A DNA stretch of 64,000 bases from Salinisphaera sp963835375 (GCA_963835375.1 CAWIGB010000013.1:1-64000); one strand, 5' to 3'; counted from the stretch's first letter, positions 21,201 to 28,715 are shown. Notes: a model not told the origin generated them from the sequence alone. Numbers and translations: made by a program.

Positions 21201-21669
21201 TGATCAGATAGGCCAGCGGCAGGGTGATATCGAAATACAGCGATATCGCCTGGCCCATGATCGTGGCTTCGAGGGCGAAAAAAAGAAACGTGAAGCTCGC
21301 ATAGATCAGCGAGGTGATGGTCGAGCCGAGATAGCCGAAGCCCGCGCCGCGGGTGAGCAGATCGATATCCACGCCGTAGCGCGCGGCCGTATAGCTGATC
21401 GGTAGCCCCACGACGAAGATCACGCTGCAGACCGCGACAATCGCGCAGGCGGTGTTGGCGAAGCCATAGCGCAGCATGAGCACCGCGCCGATCGCCTCCA
21501 GCACGAGAAACGAGATGCCGCCGAGCGCCGTGTTGGCGATGCGCAGCTCCGACCACTTGCGAAACGAGCGCGCGGTGAAGCGCAGCGCGTAGTCCTCCAG
21601 CGTCTCGTCACCGACCCAGCGGTTGTACGCACGGCGAATCTTGACGACGCGTTGGGGCCCCGTGGACAT
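18238..21669 (-). CDS. NCS1-permease-like sensor hybrid histidine kinase
   Basis: A 1143-residue fusion from ATG 21669; upstream codons in the same frame lack sense. Residues 1-490 are an NCS1 (cytosine/purine-type) permease colinear with the free permease at 22001, sharing VDLLTRGAGFGYLGSTIT-like, QIGEQxDYLRF and SQVKINVTNAY blocks. Residues 502-539 are a Cys-rich tail (C502, 505, 517, 525, 528, 529, 535, 539). Two extra membrane spans follow (about 573-592, 608-630), a coiled linker, HisKA with H686 in GLSHELRTPLNN, HATPase (N804, DTGPGID at 831, GAGLGLT), and a receiver with D927/D928, D971 and K1022. The last 100 residues match no domain I recognise. It probably senses, perhaps by binding or transport, the substrate of the adjacent amide operon (inference). 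Confidence 0.9.
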   Translation of the reverse strand: MSTGPQRVVKIRRAYNRWVGDETLEDYALRFTARSFRKWSELRIANTALGGISFLVLEAIGAVLMLRYGFANTACAIVAVCSVIFVVGLPISYTAARYGVDIDLLTRGAGFGYLGSTITSLIYASFTFLFFALEATIMGQAISLYFDITLPLAYLISALAIIPLVTFGITAINRLQWYTQPLWLALLVLPYLFIAVRQPAVFSQFQHYIGEQGTGSFDWIAFGSACGIALALIGQIGEQVDYLRFLPERGPGNRLRWWAAVVGAGPGWVILGGLKMFGGALLAFLAVQHQLPHARATEPTHLYEVAFGYVFSSPGLAMTATVLFVIVSQVKINVTNAYAGSLAWSNFFARVTRSHPGRVVWLVFNVLIALILLEMGVFHAIERVLGLYANVAAAWFGALAADLLVNKPLGLSPPGIEFKRAHLYDLNPVGIGAFVLASGASLTAYSDCFGPAGRAAAPAIALGGAFVTAPLIAWLTAGRFYLARTPASAAELAGEGGNHARCVLCNNRFEVDDMAGCPAYAGAICSLCCSLDMRCADRCRPHSHASAQIDELLQRVLPRALMPHLCTRLVRYGVVLGLLAVVLVGALIAVYAQIAPLVDSTGHPHLLDIFLRTFFLMLVPVGILSWWLVLAREARNVAQHETSRQTQLLMREVAAHKRTDAKLARAKAEAESANRAKSRYVSGLSHELRTPLNNVLGYTQLLMREPDMAPAHADKLATIQRSGEHLLALVDGLLDIARIEAGRVSLHVGEIDAAALLDQIEAMFAPQAMAKGLDFCIEPSQRMPPVVRGDLQRLRQILINLIGNAIRFTQAGEVRVRVNYASEVATFEIIDTGPGIDDDKREQIFLPFERIAGGSDGGAGAGLGLTICQLLTQLMGGDLKVRSNVPAGSCFVLRVFLPHCTRRSGARPPVQRIIGYEGRKRHLLVVDDRADQRGILRAALEPLGFALNECEDGPEALHWLATERTDLILMDVALPGMDGFETARMIRERRLSDAPVLVVSANAYADNIARSRTLGCDAFLSKPINLAELFDRLAELLLLQWQRDEQDVLSDARTRAGARTKYADGALSKASDRCPLPGPLAHRLTSAIDIGHMAGVLAEIAAIEREHPEHGPRLADLRDAARRHELIRLRRLAEESRARTAQD

Positions 21670-22000
21670 GTGGTGCCAGCACCTGCTGCGGCTGCTCGAA
21701 GGAGTTCGATAGTACCGACCCGATCCTGCAGGAAACGCGCCAACAACTACGTCGAATGACGTAGGCCGCTGCGTTGATCGGCGTATATGCCTGCCCGAGC
21801 GCTTGCGCCAGTCTCGATATCGGACCGGGCGCTCGAACACCGCGCCCTGCGTTTTCAGAGCAAGCGAAGTGAACCGCCATACACCGGACCGGAAGTCCGG
21901 CCGCGCCCGCCAGCATCGAGCGCGACGGTTCACTCAAAGCACCGGCGGGCCTCACAGCAATGCCCGCCGGCGACTCGGGTCGATATCAACGGAGACGACA
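21670..22000. other. 331-base divergent control region between sensor and permease operons
   Basis: No gene fits here. The region holds the 18-base palindrome at 21747-21764 and a short hairpin-like repeat (ACCGGACCGGAAGTCCGG, about 21882-21899). GGAGA before the permease ATG is the ribosome-binding site. I found no convincing sigma-70 or sigma-54 promoter pair by eye, which would fit an activator-dependent promoter. Confidence 0.6.
21747..21764. promoter_or_regulatory. perfect inverted repeat, candidate response-regulator operator
   Basis: CTACGTC-GAAT-GACGTAG is a perfect 7-base inverted repeat with a 4-base spacer. It lies 77 bases upstream of the sensor start and 236 bases upstream of the permease start. 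Its size and symmetry fit a dimeric LuxR/NarL-type regulator such as the one encoded at 17274; NarL/FixJ-family sites often contain TACGT-like half-sites. The assignment is inference. Confidence 0.5.
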
Positions 22001-23662
22001 ATGAGTAGCGTGGTAACCGAAGGGGGGCGTAACCGCACCTTCAACAAATGGGTCAGCAACCCGGTGCTGGAGGATTATTCACTGCGTTATGCGCCGAAAT
22101 CCTTCCGCACCTGGTCGGAATACGCGGTGGCGACCGCTGCACTCGGCGGCATCGCCTATATGGCCGATCAGGCGATCGGCGGCTCGCTGGCCGTCCAGTT
22201 CGGCTTCATGAACGCGTTCTGGGGCATTTTCGCCGCGGCGGTCATCATCTTCCTGACCGGTATCCCGATCGCCTACTACTCGGCCCGATACAACGTCGAT
22301 GTCGACCTGCTCACCCGCGGCGCGGGCTTCGGCTATCTCGGCTCGACCATCACCTCGGTCATCTACGCCAGCTTCACCTTCATTTTCTTTGCGCTCGAAG
22401 GCTCGATCATGGGCCAGGCGCTGAACCTGTATTTCGGCATACCCCTGGCCATCGGCTATCTGCTGGGCGCGATCGTGATCATCCCGCTGGTCGTGTTCGG
22501 CATGAGTCTGCTCTCGAAACTGCAGATGTGGACCCAGCCGATCTGGCTGATTCTGTTGTTCACCCCGCCGATCGCAGTGCTGTTCGGCAAGCCGCATGCG
22601 ATCACCGACTGGGTGAACTTCGGCGGCAATTCGCCGAGCCATGCGGGCTTCGACCCGCTGCTGTTCGGCACCGCGGCCGGGATCGCACTGTCGCTGATCG
22701 CCCAGATCGGCGAGCAGGCCGATTATCTGCGCTTCATGCCCGACAAGACGCGCGCCAATCGCGGCAAATGGTGGTTCGCGGTGCTGGCCGCCGGGCCGGG
22801 CTGGGTCATTCTCGGCGCGCTCAAGCAGTGGATGGGCTCGTTCTTCGCCTCGGTGTCGGTGGCCAACGGCACGTCGCTGGACCAGGCCGACCAGCCGATC
22901 CATATGTACGTATCGGGCTTCAGCTACATGTTCTCGAGCCCGTTCGTGGCCCTGTCGATCGCGACCTTCTTCGTGCTGCTGTCGCAGGTCAAGATCAACG
23001 TCACCAACGCCTACTCGGGCTCGCTGTCCTGGTCGAACTTCTTCTCGCGCATCCTGCACAGCCATCCGGGCCGGGTGGTCTATGTGTTCTTCAACGTCGG
23101 CATCGCACTGGCGCTGATGGAAGCGAACATGTTCGCCGTGCTCGGCCATATTCTCGGCTTCTACTCGAATGTGGCGGTGGCCTGGATCGGCGCGGTGACC
23201 GCGGATCTGGTGATCAACAAGCCGATCCTGAAGCTCAGCCCGTCCTACATCGAGTTCAAGCGCGCCCATCTGCACAACTTCAATCCGGTCGGCTTCGGCT
23301 CGATGATGTTCGCCTCGGTGGTGTCCGTGATCGCCTTCTTCGGCTATTTCGGCGCCTATGCCCAGTCCTACTCCTGCTTCATCGCGCTGGGCCTGGCGTT
23401 CGTGGCCTCGCCGATCGTCTGCCTGATCACCCGGGGCAAGTACTACCTGGCGCGGACCTCGGAGAACGAACTGCGCAAGCACGAACACGAATCGATGATC
23501 GCCTGCATCTCCTGCGAGTACGAGTACGAGAAGAAGGACATGGTCTATTGCCCCTTCCATACCGGGCCGATCTGCTCGTTGTGCTGCTCGCTGGAAGGCG
23601 CCTGCCACGACGTGTGCAAGGAAGAACCGGCCGCGGCCGCTGCGCGCACGCAGGCCGCCTAG
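22001..23662 (+). CDS. NCS1-family permease with C-terminal Cys-rich tail, probable amide/urea-type importer
   Basis: A 553-residue inner-membrane transporter of the nucleobase-cation-symport-1 fold, with GGAGA upstream of ATG 22001. About 12 hydrophobic spans cover residues 40-480. Landmarks are DVDLLTRGAGFGYLGSTITS, QIGEQADYLRFMPDKTRANR and LLSQVKINVTNAYSGSLSWS. The soluble tail (498-545) has eight cysteines, C-x2-C-x11-C-x7-C-x2-C-C-x5-C-x3-C, a likely metal-binding module. It heads an operon with formamidase, fmdB and amiE, so formamide, acetamide or similar small amides are the likely cargo (inference; classic NCS1 cargo is cytosine, allantoin or hydantoin). The sensor encoded divergently is its paralogue. 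Confidence 0.88.
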   Translation: MSSVVTEGGRNRTFNKWVSNPVLEDYSLRYAPKSFRTWSEYAVATAALGGIAYMADQAIGGSLAVQFGFMNAFWGIFAAAVIIFLTGIPIAYYSARYNVDVDLLTRGAGFGYLGSTITSVIYASFTFIFFALEGSIMGQALNLYFGIPLAIGYLLGAIVIIPLVVFGMSLLSKLQMWTQPIWLILLFTPPIAVLFGKPHAITDWVNFGGNSPSHAGFDPLLFGTAAGIALSLIAQIGEQADYLRFMPDKTRANRGKWWFAVLAAGPGWVILGALKQWMGSFFASVSVANGTSLDQADQPIHMYVSGFSYMFSSPFVALSIATFFVLLSQVKINVTNAYSGSLSWSNFFSRILHSHPGRVVYVFFNVGIALALMEANMFAVLGHILGFYSNVAVAWIGAVTADLVINKPILKLSPSYIEFKRAHLHNFNPVGFGSMMFASVVSVIAFFGYFGAYAQSYSCFIALGLAFVASPIVCLITRGKYYLARTSENELRKHEHESMIACISCEYEYEKKDMVYCPFHTGPICSLCCSLEGACHDVCKEEPAAAAARTQAA

Positions 23663-23737
23663 ATCGGTCGGGCCGCTGGCCGCATGCGCCAGCGGTTTCT
23701 CGCGACCCACATCGTTCTCATCACAGGAAACTGAGCC

Positions 23738-24970
23738 ATGACCGATACCTTGATCAAGGTCGATCTCGATACCCATGCGAGTGAAAATTCCCAGACCCAC
23801 AACCGCTGGCATCCCGATATTCCGATGGCTTGCTGGGTGAAGCCCGGCGACGACTTCATCCTCGAAACCTACGACTGGACCTCGGGTGCGATCGCCAATA
23901 ACGACGATGCCTCGGACGTGCGCGATGTGGATCTGTCCACGGTCCATTACCTGTCCGGCCCGGTCGGCGTGAAAGGGGCCGAAGCCGGCGATCTGCTGGT
24001 AGTCGACCTGCTCGACATCGGCGCACTCAAGGGCGCCGAATGGGGCTTCAACGGCTTCTTCTCGAAACAGAACGGCGGCGGCTTTCTCACCGATCACTTC
24101 CCGCATGCACAGAAATCCATCTGGGATTTCCACGGCCTGTTCACCACGTCACGCCACGTACCCGGGGTGCGTTTCGCGGGTCTCGTGCATCCCGGCCTGA
24201 TCGGCTGTCTGCCCAGCCAGGAACTGCTCGACCTCTGGAACAAGCGCGAAGCCGAATTGATCGCGACCGATCCGGACCGCGTGCCCCCACTCGCCAATCC
24301 GCCGGCCCCGCATACCGCACACATGGGTTCGCTGAGCGGGGACGCATTGACGAAAGCCGCGAACGAAGGCGCGCGTACCGTGCCGCCGCGCGAGCACGGC
24401 GGCAACGTCGACATCAAGGATCTGTCGCGCGGCTCGAAGATCTATTTCCCGGTCTATGTCGACGGTGCCGGCCTGTCGGTCGGCGATCTGCACTTCAGCC
24501 AGGGCGACGGCGAGATCACCTTCTGCGGCGCGATCGAGATGGCCGGCGGCTGGGTGCATATGAAAGTCGACTTGATCAAGGACGGCATGAACAAATACGG
24601 CATCAAGACACCGATCTTCAAGCCCAGCCCGATCACGCCGAACTACCAGGACTATCTGATCTTCGAAGGGATCTCGGTGGACGAGAGCGGGCAGCAGCAC
24701 TATCTGGACGTCAACGTCGCCTACCGCCAGGCCTGTCTGAACGCGATCGAGTACCTGACCAAATTCGGCTACTCGCGCGCCCAGGCACATTCGATTCTGG
24801 GTGTGGCACCGGTCCAGGGCCATATCAGCGGCGTGGTCGATATTCCCAACGCCTGCGCCACGCTCTGGCTGCCGCAGGAGATCTTCGAGTTCGATATCAG
24901 CCCCGGCGCCAGTGGGCCGACCAAATTCCTCGACGGATCGGTGGACATGCCGATCGCATACGACGAGTAG
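23738..24970 (+). CDS. fmdA: formamidase (acetamidase/formamidase family)
   Basis: A 410-residue cytoplasmic enzyme of the FmdA_AmdA family, hydrolysing formamide (less well acetamide) to formate and ammonia. The sequence resembles Methylophilus-type FmdA along its whole length: HNRWHPDIPMACWVKPGDDF, DWTSGAIANNDDASDVRDVD, HPGLIGCLPSQELLDLWNKR, PREHGGNVDIKDLSRGSKIY, LHFSQGDGEITFCGAIEM and SVDMPIAYDE at the end. AGGAAA precedes the ATG. It lies 75 bases after the permease stop and 7 bases before fmdB, in one apparent operon. No frameshift or odd feature. Confidence 0.93.
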   Translation: MTDTLIKVDLDTHASENSQTHNRWHPDIPMACWVKPGDDFILETYDWTSGAIANNDDASDVRDVDLSTVHYLSGPVGVKGAEAGDLLVVDLLDIGALKGAEWGFNGFFSKQNGGGFLTDHFPHAQKSIWDFHGLFTTSRHVPGVRFAGLVHPGLIGCLPSQELLDLWNKREAELIATDPDRVPPLANPPAPHTAHMGSLSGDALTKAANEGARTVPPREHGGNVDIKDLSRGSKIYFPVYVDGAGLSVGDLHFSQGDGEITFCGAIEMAGGWVHMKVDLIKDGMNKYGIKTPIFKPSPITPNYQDYLIFEGISVDESGQQHYLDVNVAYRQACLNAIEYLTKFGYSRAQAHSILGVAPVQGHISGVVDIPNACATLWLPQEIFEFDISPGASGPTKFLDGSVDMPIAYDE

Positions 24971-24977
24971 GTCCGCC

Positions 24978-25310
24978 ATGCCGATCTACGAATTCGACTG
25001 TCCCGACTGCGGCGGCTTTTCGACGATGCGGCCCATGGCCGAATCGAAGGCGCCCGGGCGCTGTCCGAACTGCGGCACCGCGTCGCGCCGGGTGATCCTG
25101 TCCGCGCCACGCCTCTCACGCGTGTCCAAAGCCACCCGCGTGGCGCACGAGACCAACGAGCGCAGCGCGCATTCGCCGCATACATCAACCACCTACGGCG
25201 GCGGCCATCCGACCGGCTGCGGTTGTTGCTCGACAGCCAGCCGGCCGGCCGGGGCGGCTTCGCCCACCCAGACACGAACCGGTGCCCGCCCCTGGATGAT
25301 CAGTCATTGA
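24978..25310 (+). CDS. fmdB: FmdB-family zinc-ribbon protein
   Basis: A 110-residue protein starting MPIYEFDCPDCGGF. It has the typical single zinc ribbon C8-x2-C11 ... C29-x2-C32, followed by a low-complexity Ser/Thr/His/Gly-rich tail containing another Cys cluster (GCGCC). FmdB was named for the gene next to fmdA in Methylophilus, where a regulatory role was proposed; many family members have no known function. Position 7 bases after fmdA supports the name. The tail diverges from the usual family ending and is probably disordered. Confidence 0.85.
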   Translation: MPIYEFDCPDCGGFSTMRPMAESKAPGRCPNCGTASRRVILSAPRLSRVSKATRVAHETNERSAHSPHTSTTYGGGHPTGCGCCSTASRPAGAASPTQTRTGARPWMISH

Positions 25311-25366
25311 TCAGCGGCCAGCTCAAGCGATATGTCAATCCACATCCGCTCTGACGGAGAACAATC

Positions 25367-26410
25367 ATGAGACACGGAGATATTTCCAGCAGCGCCGACA
25401 CCGTCGGTGTCGCCGTGGTGAACTACAAGATGCCGCGCCTGCACAACCTGGAACAGGTCGCCGACAACGCACGCAAGATCGCCGAGATGATCAAGGGGAT
25501 GAAGACCGGGCTGCCCGGCATGGACCTGGTCATCTTTCCCGAGTACTCGACTCAGGGGATCATGTACGACCGCGACGAAATGATGGCCACCGCGGCGCCG
25601 GTCCCCGGCGATGAAACCGAGATCTTCTCGGCCGCCTGCCGCGAGGCCGACACCTGGGGTGTGTTCTCGATCACCGGCGAGCGTCACGAGGGCCATCCCG
25701 ACAAATCGCCCTACAACACGCTGATCCTGATCGATAACAAGGGCGAGATCGTCCAGAAGTATCGGAAATGCATCCCCTGGTGCCCGATCGAGGGCTGGTA
25801 TCCCGGCGACGAAACCGATGTCTGCGAAGGCCCGAAGGGGCTCAGAATCAGCCTGATCATCTGCGACGACGGCAATTATCCGGAGATCTGGCGAGACTGT
25901 GCCATGAAGGGCGCGGAACTGATCATCCGTTGCCAGGGCTATATGTACCCGGCCAAGGAACAGCAGATCATGATGTCCAAATGCATGGCGTGGGCCAACA
26001 ACTCGTATGTGGCGGTGGCCAATGCCGCGGGCTTCGACGGTGTCTATTCATACTTCGGGCATTCCGCGATCATCGGCTTCGATGGTCGCACCCTGGGCGA
26101 ATGCGGTACCGAGGAGAACGGCATCCAGTACGCCCAGCTGTCGGTCTCCGCCATCCGCGATGCCCGTGCTCACGATCAATCGCAGAATCATCTGTTCAAG
26201 CTGCTGCATCGCGGCTACACCGGCATTCACGACTCGGGCGATGGTGACCAGGGCCTGGCGGAATGCCCGTTCACGTTCTACCGCGACTGGATCAACGATC
26301 CGGAAGGCACGCGAAGACGTGTCGAGGCGCTGACTCGCAGTACGATCGGCACCGAGCAATGCCCGGTCAAGGATCTGCCGACGCCCGGGCGTACCGGAAC
26401 CAACGGCTGA
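25367..26410 (+). CDS. amiE: aliphatic amidase
   Basis: A 347-residue nitrilase-superfamily enzyme beginning MRHGDISSSADTVGVAVVNY, nearly the same as Pseudomonas AmiE. The catalytic triad falls at the family's own numbering: E59 in VIFPEYS, K134 in KYRKCIPW, C166 in LIICDDGN. It converts short aliphatic amides (acetamide, propionamide, acrylamide) to the acid and ammonia in the cytoplasm. The start follows GGAGAA, 56 bases after fmdB. None of the Pseudomonas amiC/amiR/amiS genes is present; control is probably by the two-component pair upstream. It is not AmiF, whose N-terminus differs. Confidence 0.94.
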   Translation: MRHGDISSSADTVGVAVVNYKMPRLHNLEQVADNARKIAEMIKGMKTGLPGMDLVIFPEYSTQGIMYDRDEMMATAAPVPGDETEIFSAACREADTWGVFSITGERHEGHPDKSPYNTLILIDNKGEIVQKYRKCIPWCPIEGWYPGDETDVCEGPKGLRISLIICDDGNYPEIWRDCAMKGAELIIRCQGYMYPAKEQQIMMSKCMAWANNSYVAVANAAGFDGVYSYFGHSAIIGFDGRTLGECGTEENGIQYAQLSVSAIRDARAHDQSQNHLFKLLHRGYTGIHDSGDGDQGLAECPFTFYRDWINDPEGTRRRVEALTRSTIGTEQCPVKDLPTPGRTGTNG

Positions 26411-26693
26411 TCCGAGTTGTACGACATGGGCGGGCGCGGCCGATTGCCCGCCGGCCTGGTGGGTATCGGCCGAGCCTTGCGAATCGATCGGAAAAATCCT
26501 CGGGCGGGTAAAGGCCCGCCCGAGGCAACGCGCTCAACGTTCGCCCAACCTCTTTCAGCCTGTCTGCCGCCCATCGCCCCTCAAGGCGCACCCCGCGGCT
26601 GTGATACCGTGGTGGCACCACTGAAAACGGCCGATCGAAGGCCAGCCGACACGGCTCGGCGACGACCCGATCGTGCCCCGCCGGGAGGTTGGC
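26411..26693. other. intergenic region after amiE
   Basis: The 283 bases hold no convincing gene. They contain the strong hairpin at 26498-26525. A GGGAGG ribosome-binding site stands at 26683-26688, five bases before a TTG start at 26694. Confidence 0.5.
26498..26525 (-). terminator. strong hairpin, T-run on the minus strand
   Basis: CCTCGGGCGGG and CCCGCCCGAGG form a perfect 11-base stem with a 6-base loop. On the minus strand it is followed by ATTTTTC, as in an intrinsic terminator. On the plus strand, where amiE would need it, no T-run follows. It may still end the amiE transcript weakly, or may block antisense transcription into the amide operon. Confidence 0.55.
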
Positions 26694-28679
26694 TTGACGC
26701 AATCGATGGCCGGTCAACGAAATCTTCAGACACGCTTCGTCGAGGATTTCGATCAGACGCTCGAGCGGCTCGCTACGGCCCCTTCGTTTTCCAAATTCAC
26801 GCATCAGATCCAATTACTGGGCCGCGCTCAGAAGCTCCTGCGTACAACCAATGGCGTCGAGGCGCTGTACGGGTTCGCCCCTCAGTTCGACGCAGCCGGG
26901 GTTTTTCTGGGCGGCGACTGGCTCGATCCCGGTCAGCTGGAGCCTGCGCTGGCCGGACCGACGCTACGCGCCGGCGGCGCCGATGCGACCATGGAGTGCC
27001 TGAGCGAGCTGCGGCTTCTGGCCATTGCCGAAGGGCAAGCGGTGAGCGACCGGGTGGACGCCGACAGCGCGCGCTCATTCCTGCGCGAGGTGCTCGCCGC
27101 CAATCTCGATCTGCTGTTCCCAGCGGCGACCGAAGCCACTCGCGAAGCTGGCAGCGCAGCACTGACCCGTGTGCATACGCTGTTCGGGTTCCTGTTCGCA
27201 CGCGTCGGCGCCGGCTTCATTCTGGAGGCGCTGGTGGCCGAAGTGGAACGCATCATGGCCCAGCGCCCGATCGTGCTGGGCCGCGTCGAATCGCTTCTGG
27301 GCGCCGCCGAGCGTGCCCTGACCATCGGCGAAGTCGATCCTGTCGCCGCCCGGCGTGCGGCCCCCTGGATCGCGGCTCTGCGCGCCCCGACCGATCTCTC
27401 GGCTGCCACCGACACCGATGACTACACCGCCGCCCTGGCCCGTCTGGATGACAACGCGCTGCAGGCCGAGGCCACGGCTCTCGGTCGCTCGATGACGCAG
27501 TACGGCCTGGTCTGTCCGGCGCACGTTGATCTACTGCTGCATCTGAACCGGGCCGCGCCGACACTCCTGCCGTTTGCGCTGGATCTGGGCGATGCCGGCC
27601 GTGCCGTGTTTGCCACATATTCCGGCGAGCTCAGAGCCCTGATCGAGGTCGGCATCCGGCGGTCGACCGCGCAGGCGGTTCACGGGCTGTCGCGGCTCCT
27701 GACGCACGGCGCCGCTCGGCTCGAACACGTACTGCCGGGCCTTGATCGCCTGGCCCGGGTCACGCTTCATCCCGGCGTGGCGGAGGCCTTGAACAACACC
27801 GCGCAAGCCGAACAGCCGGCGCCGGCCACGACACGCCTCGTGGCCGGCGCACTTGCCGTACTCGGGCAGCCGCATGGCCTGGACCAGGGCTTCAATCCGA
27901 CCTGCCAGGCCGCCCGGGCCATCTGCCTGTGGAGTTGTAACGAGCCCAGCCGCCTGCTGGAACTTCTCATCGAAGCCGCCGAACTCGACGATCTGGTGCT
28001 GAGCTTCGAGGGCGAGCCCATTCGTGCCAGCGAGGCCGGGGCCGGTATGGCCAAGACACTGCACACCGAGCTCGATCCGGTCTCGTTGGTGCTCACGCCC
28101 CATCTGGATCGCATATATGTGGAAATGGGCCGGCGTACGGTCGGGCGGCGCGGCGACGGCCATCGCTGGGTCAATCGAGAGATGCACGGCGCGTGGGTCG
28201 CACCGGACTTCGCCGAACTGATCGATCTGGCGCGCGGCGGAATCGCCGATCTCGACGGCTTCATACGCCTGTTTCACGCCAGTTATCACCCCGATTTCAA
28301 CGGCGGGCGCGGCGTTCAGTATGCCCAGCCCTGCGGCATCGCGGCCACTGATGCCACCGGCACTTATATCGGTTGGCATGCGGTCTCGATACAGCGTGTC
28401 GCACGCGACCCGAACGGCGACTGGCGGGTCTATTTCTTCAATCCGAACCGCGACAAGGGGCAGAACTGGGGCCTCGGCATCGAGACCTCGACGGCCGGCG
28501 CCGGTGAACGCGCAGGCGAATCCTCGCTGCCTTTCGGCCAGTTCGCCTCACGGCTGTATGTCTTTCATTACCGCGGCGAAGCGATTGGCGACCCCGAAGC
28601 GGTGCCGGACGAGCAGATCGCCGCCATCCGTGCTTTGGTCGAGGCCAGCTGGGGGCGGCGCTTTTCCTGGCTCGAATGA
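26694..28679 (+). CDS. uncharacterised protein with papain-like Cys/His/Asn pattern
   Basis: I do not recognise the family. The start is TTG 26694, five bases after GGGAGG; the frame is open from GTG 26673. The protein has 661 residues, with no signal peptide and no membrane span. Residues 1-390 are Ala/Leu-rich and probably helical. The C-terminal third looks enzymatic: Q398 and C404 in LDQGFNPTCQAARAICLWS (the Gln-x5-Cys spacing of papain-type peptidases), H562 in YIGWHAVSIQRV and N583 in VYFFNPNRDKGQNWG. These could be the oxyanion Gln and a Cys-His-Asn triad of a cysteine peptidase or transpeptidase (inference). Trp, Arg and Gly near the His and Asn look constrained. It is convergent with the ATP-grasp gene; no operon partner. 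Confidence 0.6.
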   Translation: MTQSMAGQRNLQTRFVEDFDQTLERLATAPSFSKFTHQIQLLGRAQKLLRTTNGVEALYGFAPQFDAAGVFLGGDWLDPGQLEPALAGPTLRAGGADATMECLSELRLLAIAEGQAVSDRVDADSARSFLREVLAANLDLLFPAATEATREAGSAALTRVHTLFGFLFARVGAGFILEALVAEVERIMAQRPIVLGRVESLLGAAERALTIGEVDPVAARRAAPWIAALRAPTDLSAATDTDDYTAALARLDDNALQAEATALGRSMTQYGLVCPAHVDLLLHLNRAAPTLLPFALDLGDAGRAVFATYSGELRALIEVGIRRSTAQAVHGLSRLLTHGAARLEHVLPGLDRLARVTLHPGVAEALNNTAQAEQPAPATTRLVAGALAVLGQPHGLDQGFNPTCQAARAICLWSCNEPSRLLELLIEAAELDDLVLSFEGEPIRASEAGAGMAKTLHTELDPVSLVLTPHLDRIYVEMGRRTVGRRGDGHRWVNREMHGAWVAPDFAELIDLARGGIADLDGFIRLFHASYHPDFNGGRGVQYAQPCGIAATDATGTYIGWHAVSIQRVARDPNGDWRVYFFNPNRDKGQNWGLGIETSTAGAGERAGESSLPFGQFASRLYVFHYRGEAIGDPEAVPDEQIAAIRALVEASWGRRFSWLE

Positions 28680-28682
28680 AAA

Positions 28683-28715
28683 ACGCCGCGAATCGATCCC
28701 ATCGATCCGCGGCGT
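28683..28715 (-). terminator. intrinsic terminator of the ATP-grasp gene
   Basis: Read on the minus strand, ACGCCGCG-G-ATCGAT pairs with ATCGAT-T-CGCGGCGT around a 3-base loop and is followed by TTTTTC. It lies 35 bases past the ATP-grasp stop and just beyond the convergent gene's stop, so it may serve both directions. Confidence 0.75.

Noticed and set aside
18238..21933. An upstream extension of the sensor kinase by 88 codons.
   Set aside because: The added residues are Arg/Ser-rich, unlike any permease N-terminus. The paralogous permease begins close to the ATG at 21669, and the extension would cover the regulatory palindrome.
22079..24133. A 684-codon minus-strand open frame.
   Set aside because: It is antisense to the NCS1 permease and formamidase genes and has low-complexity His/Asp/Arg composition; a shadow frame.
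25367..26410. Formamidase AmiF as an alternative name for the nitrilase-type amidase.
   Set aside because: The N-terminus MRHGDISSS and the E59/K134/C166 numbering match AmiE; AmiF has a different N-terminus.
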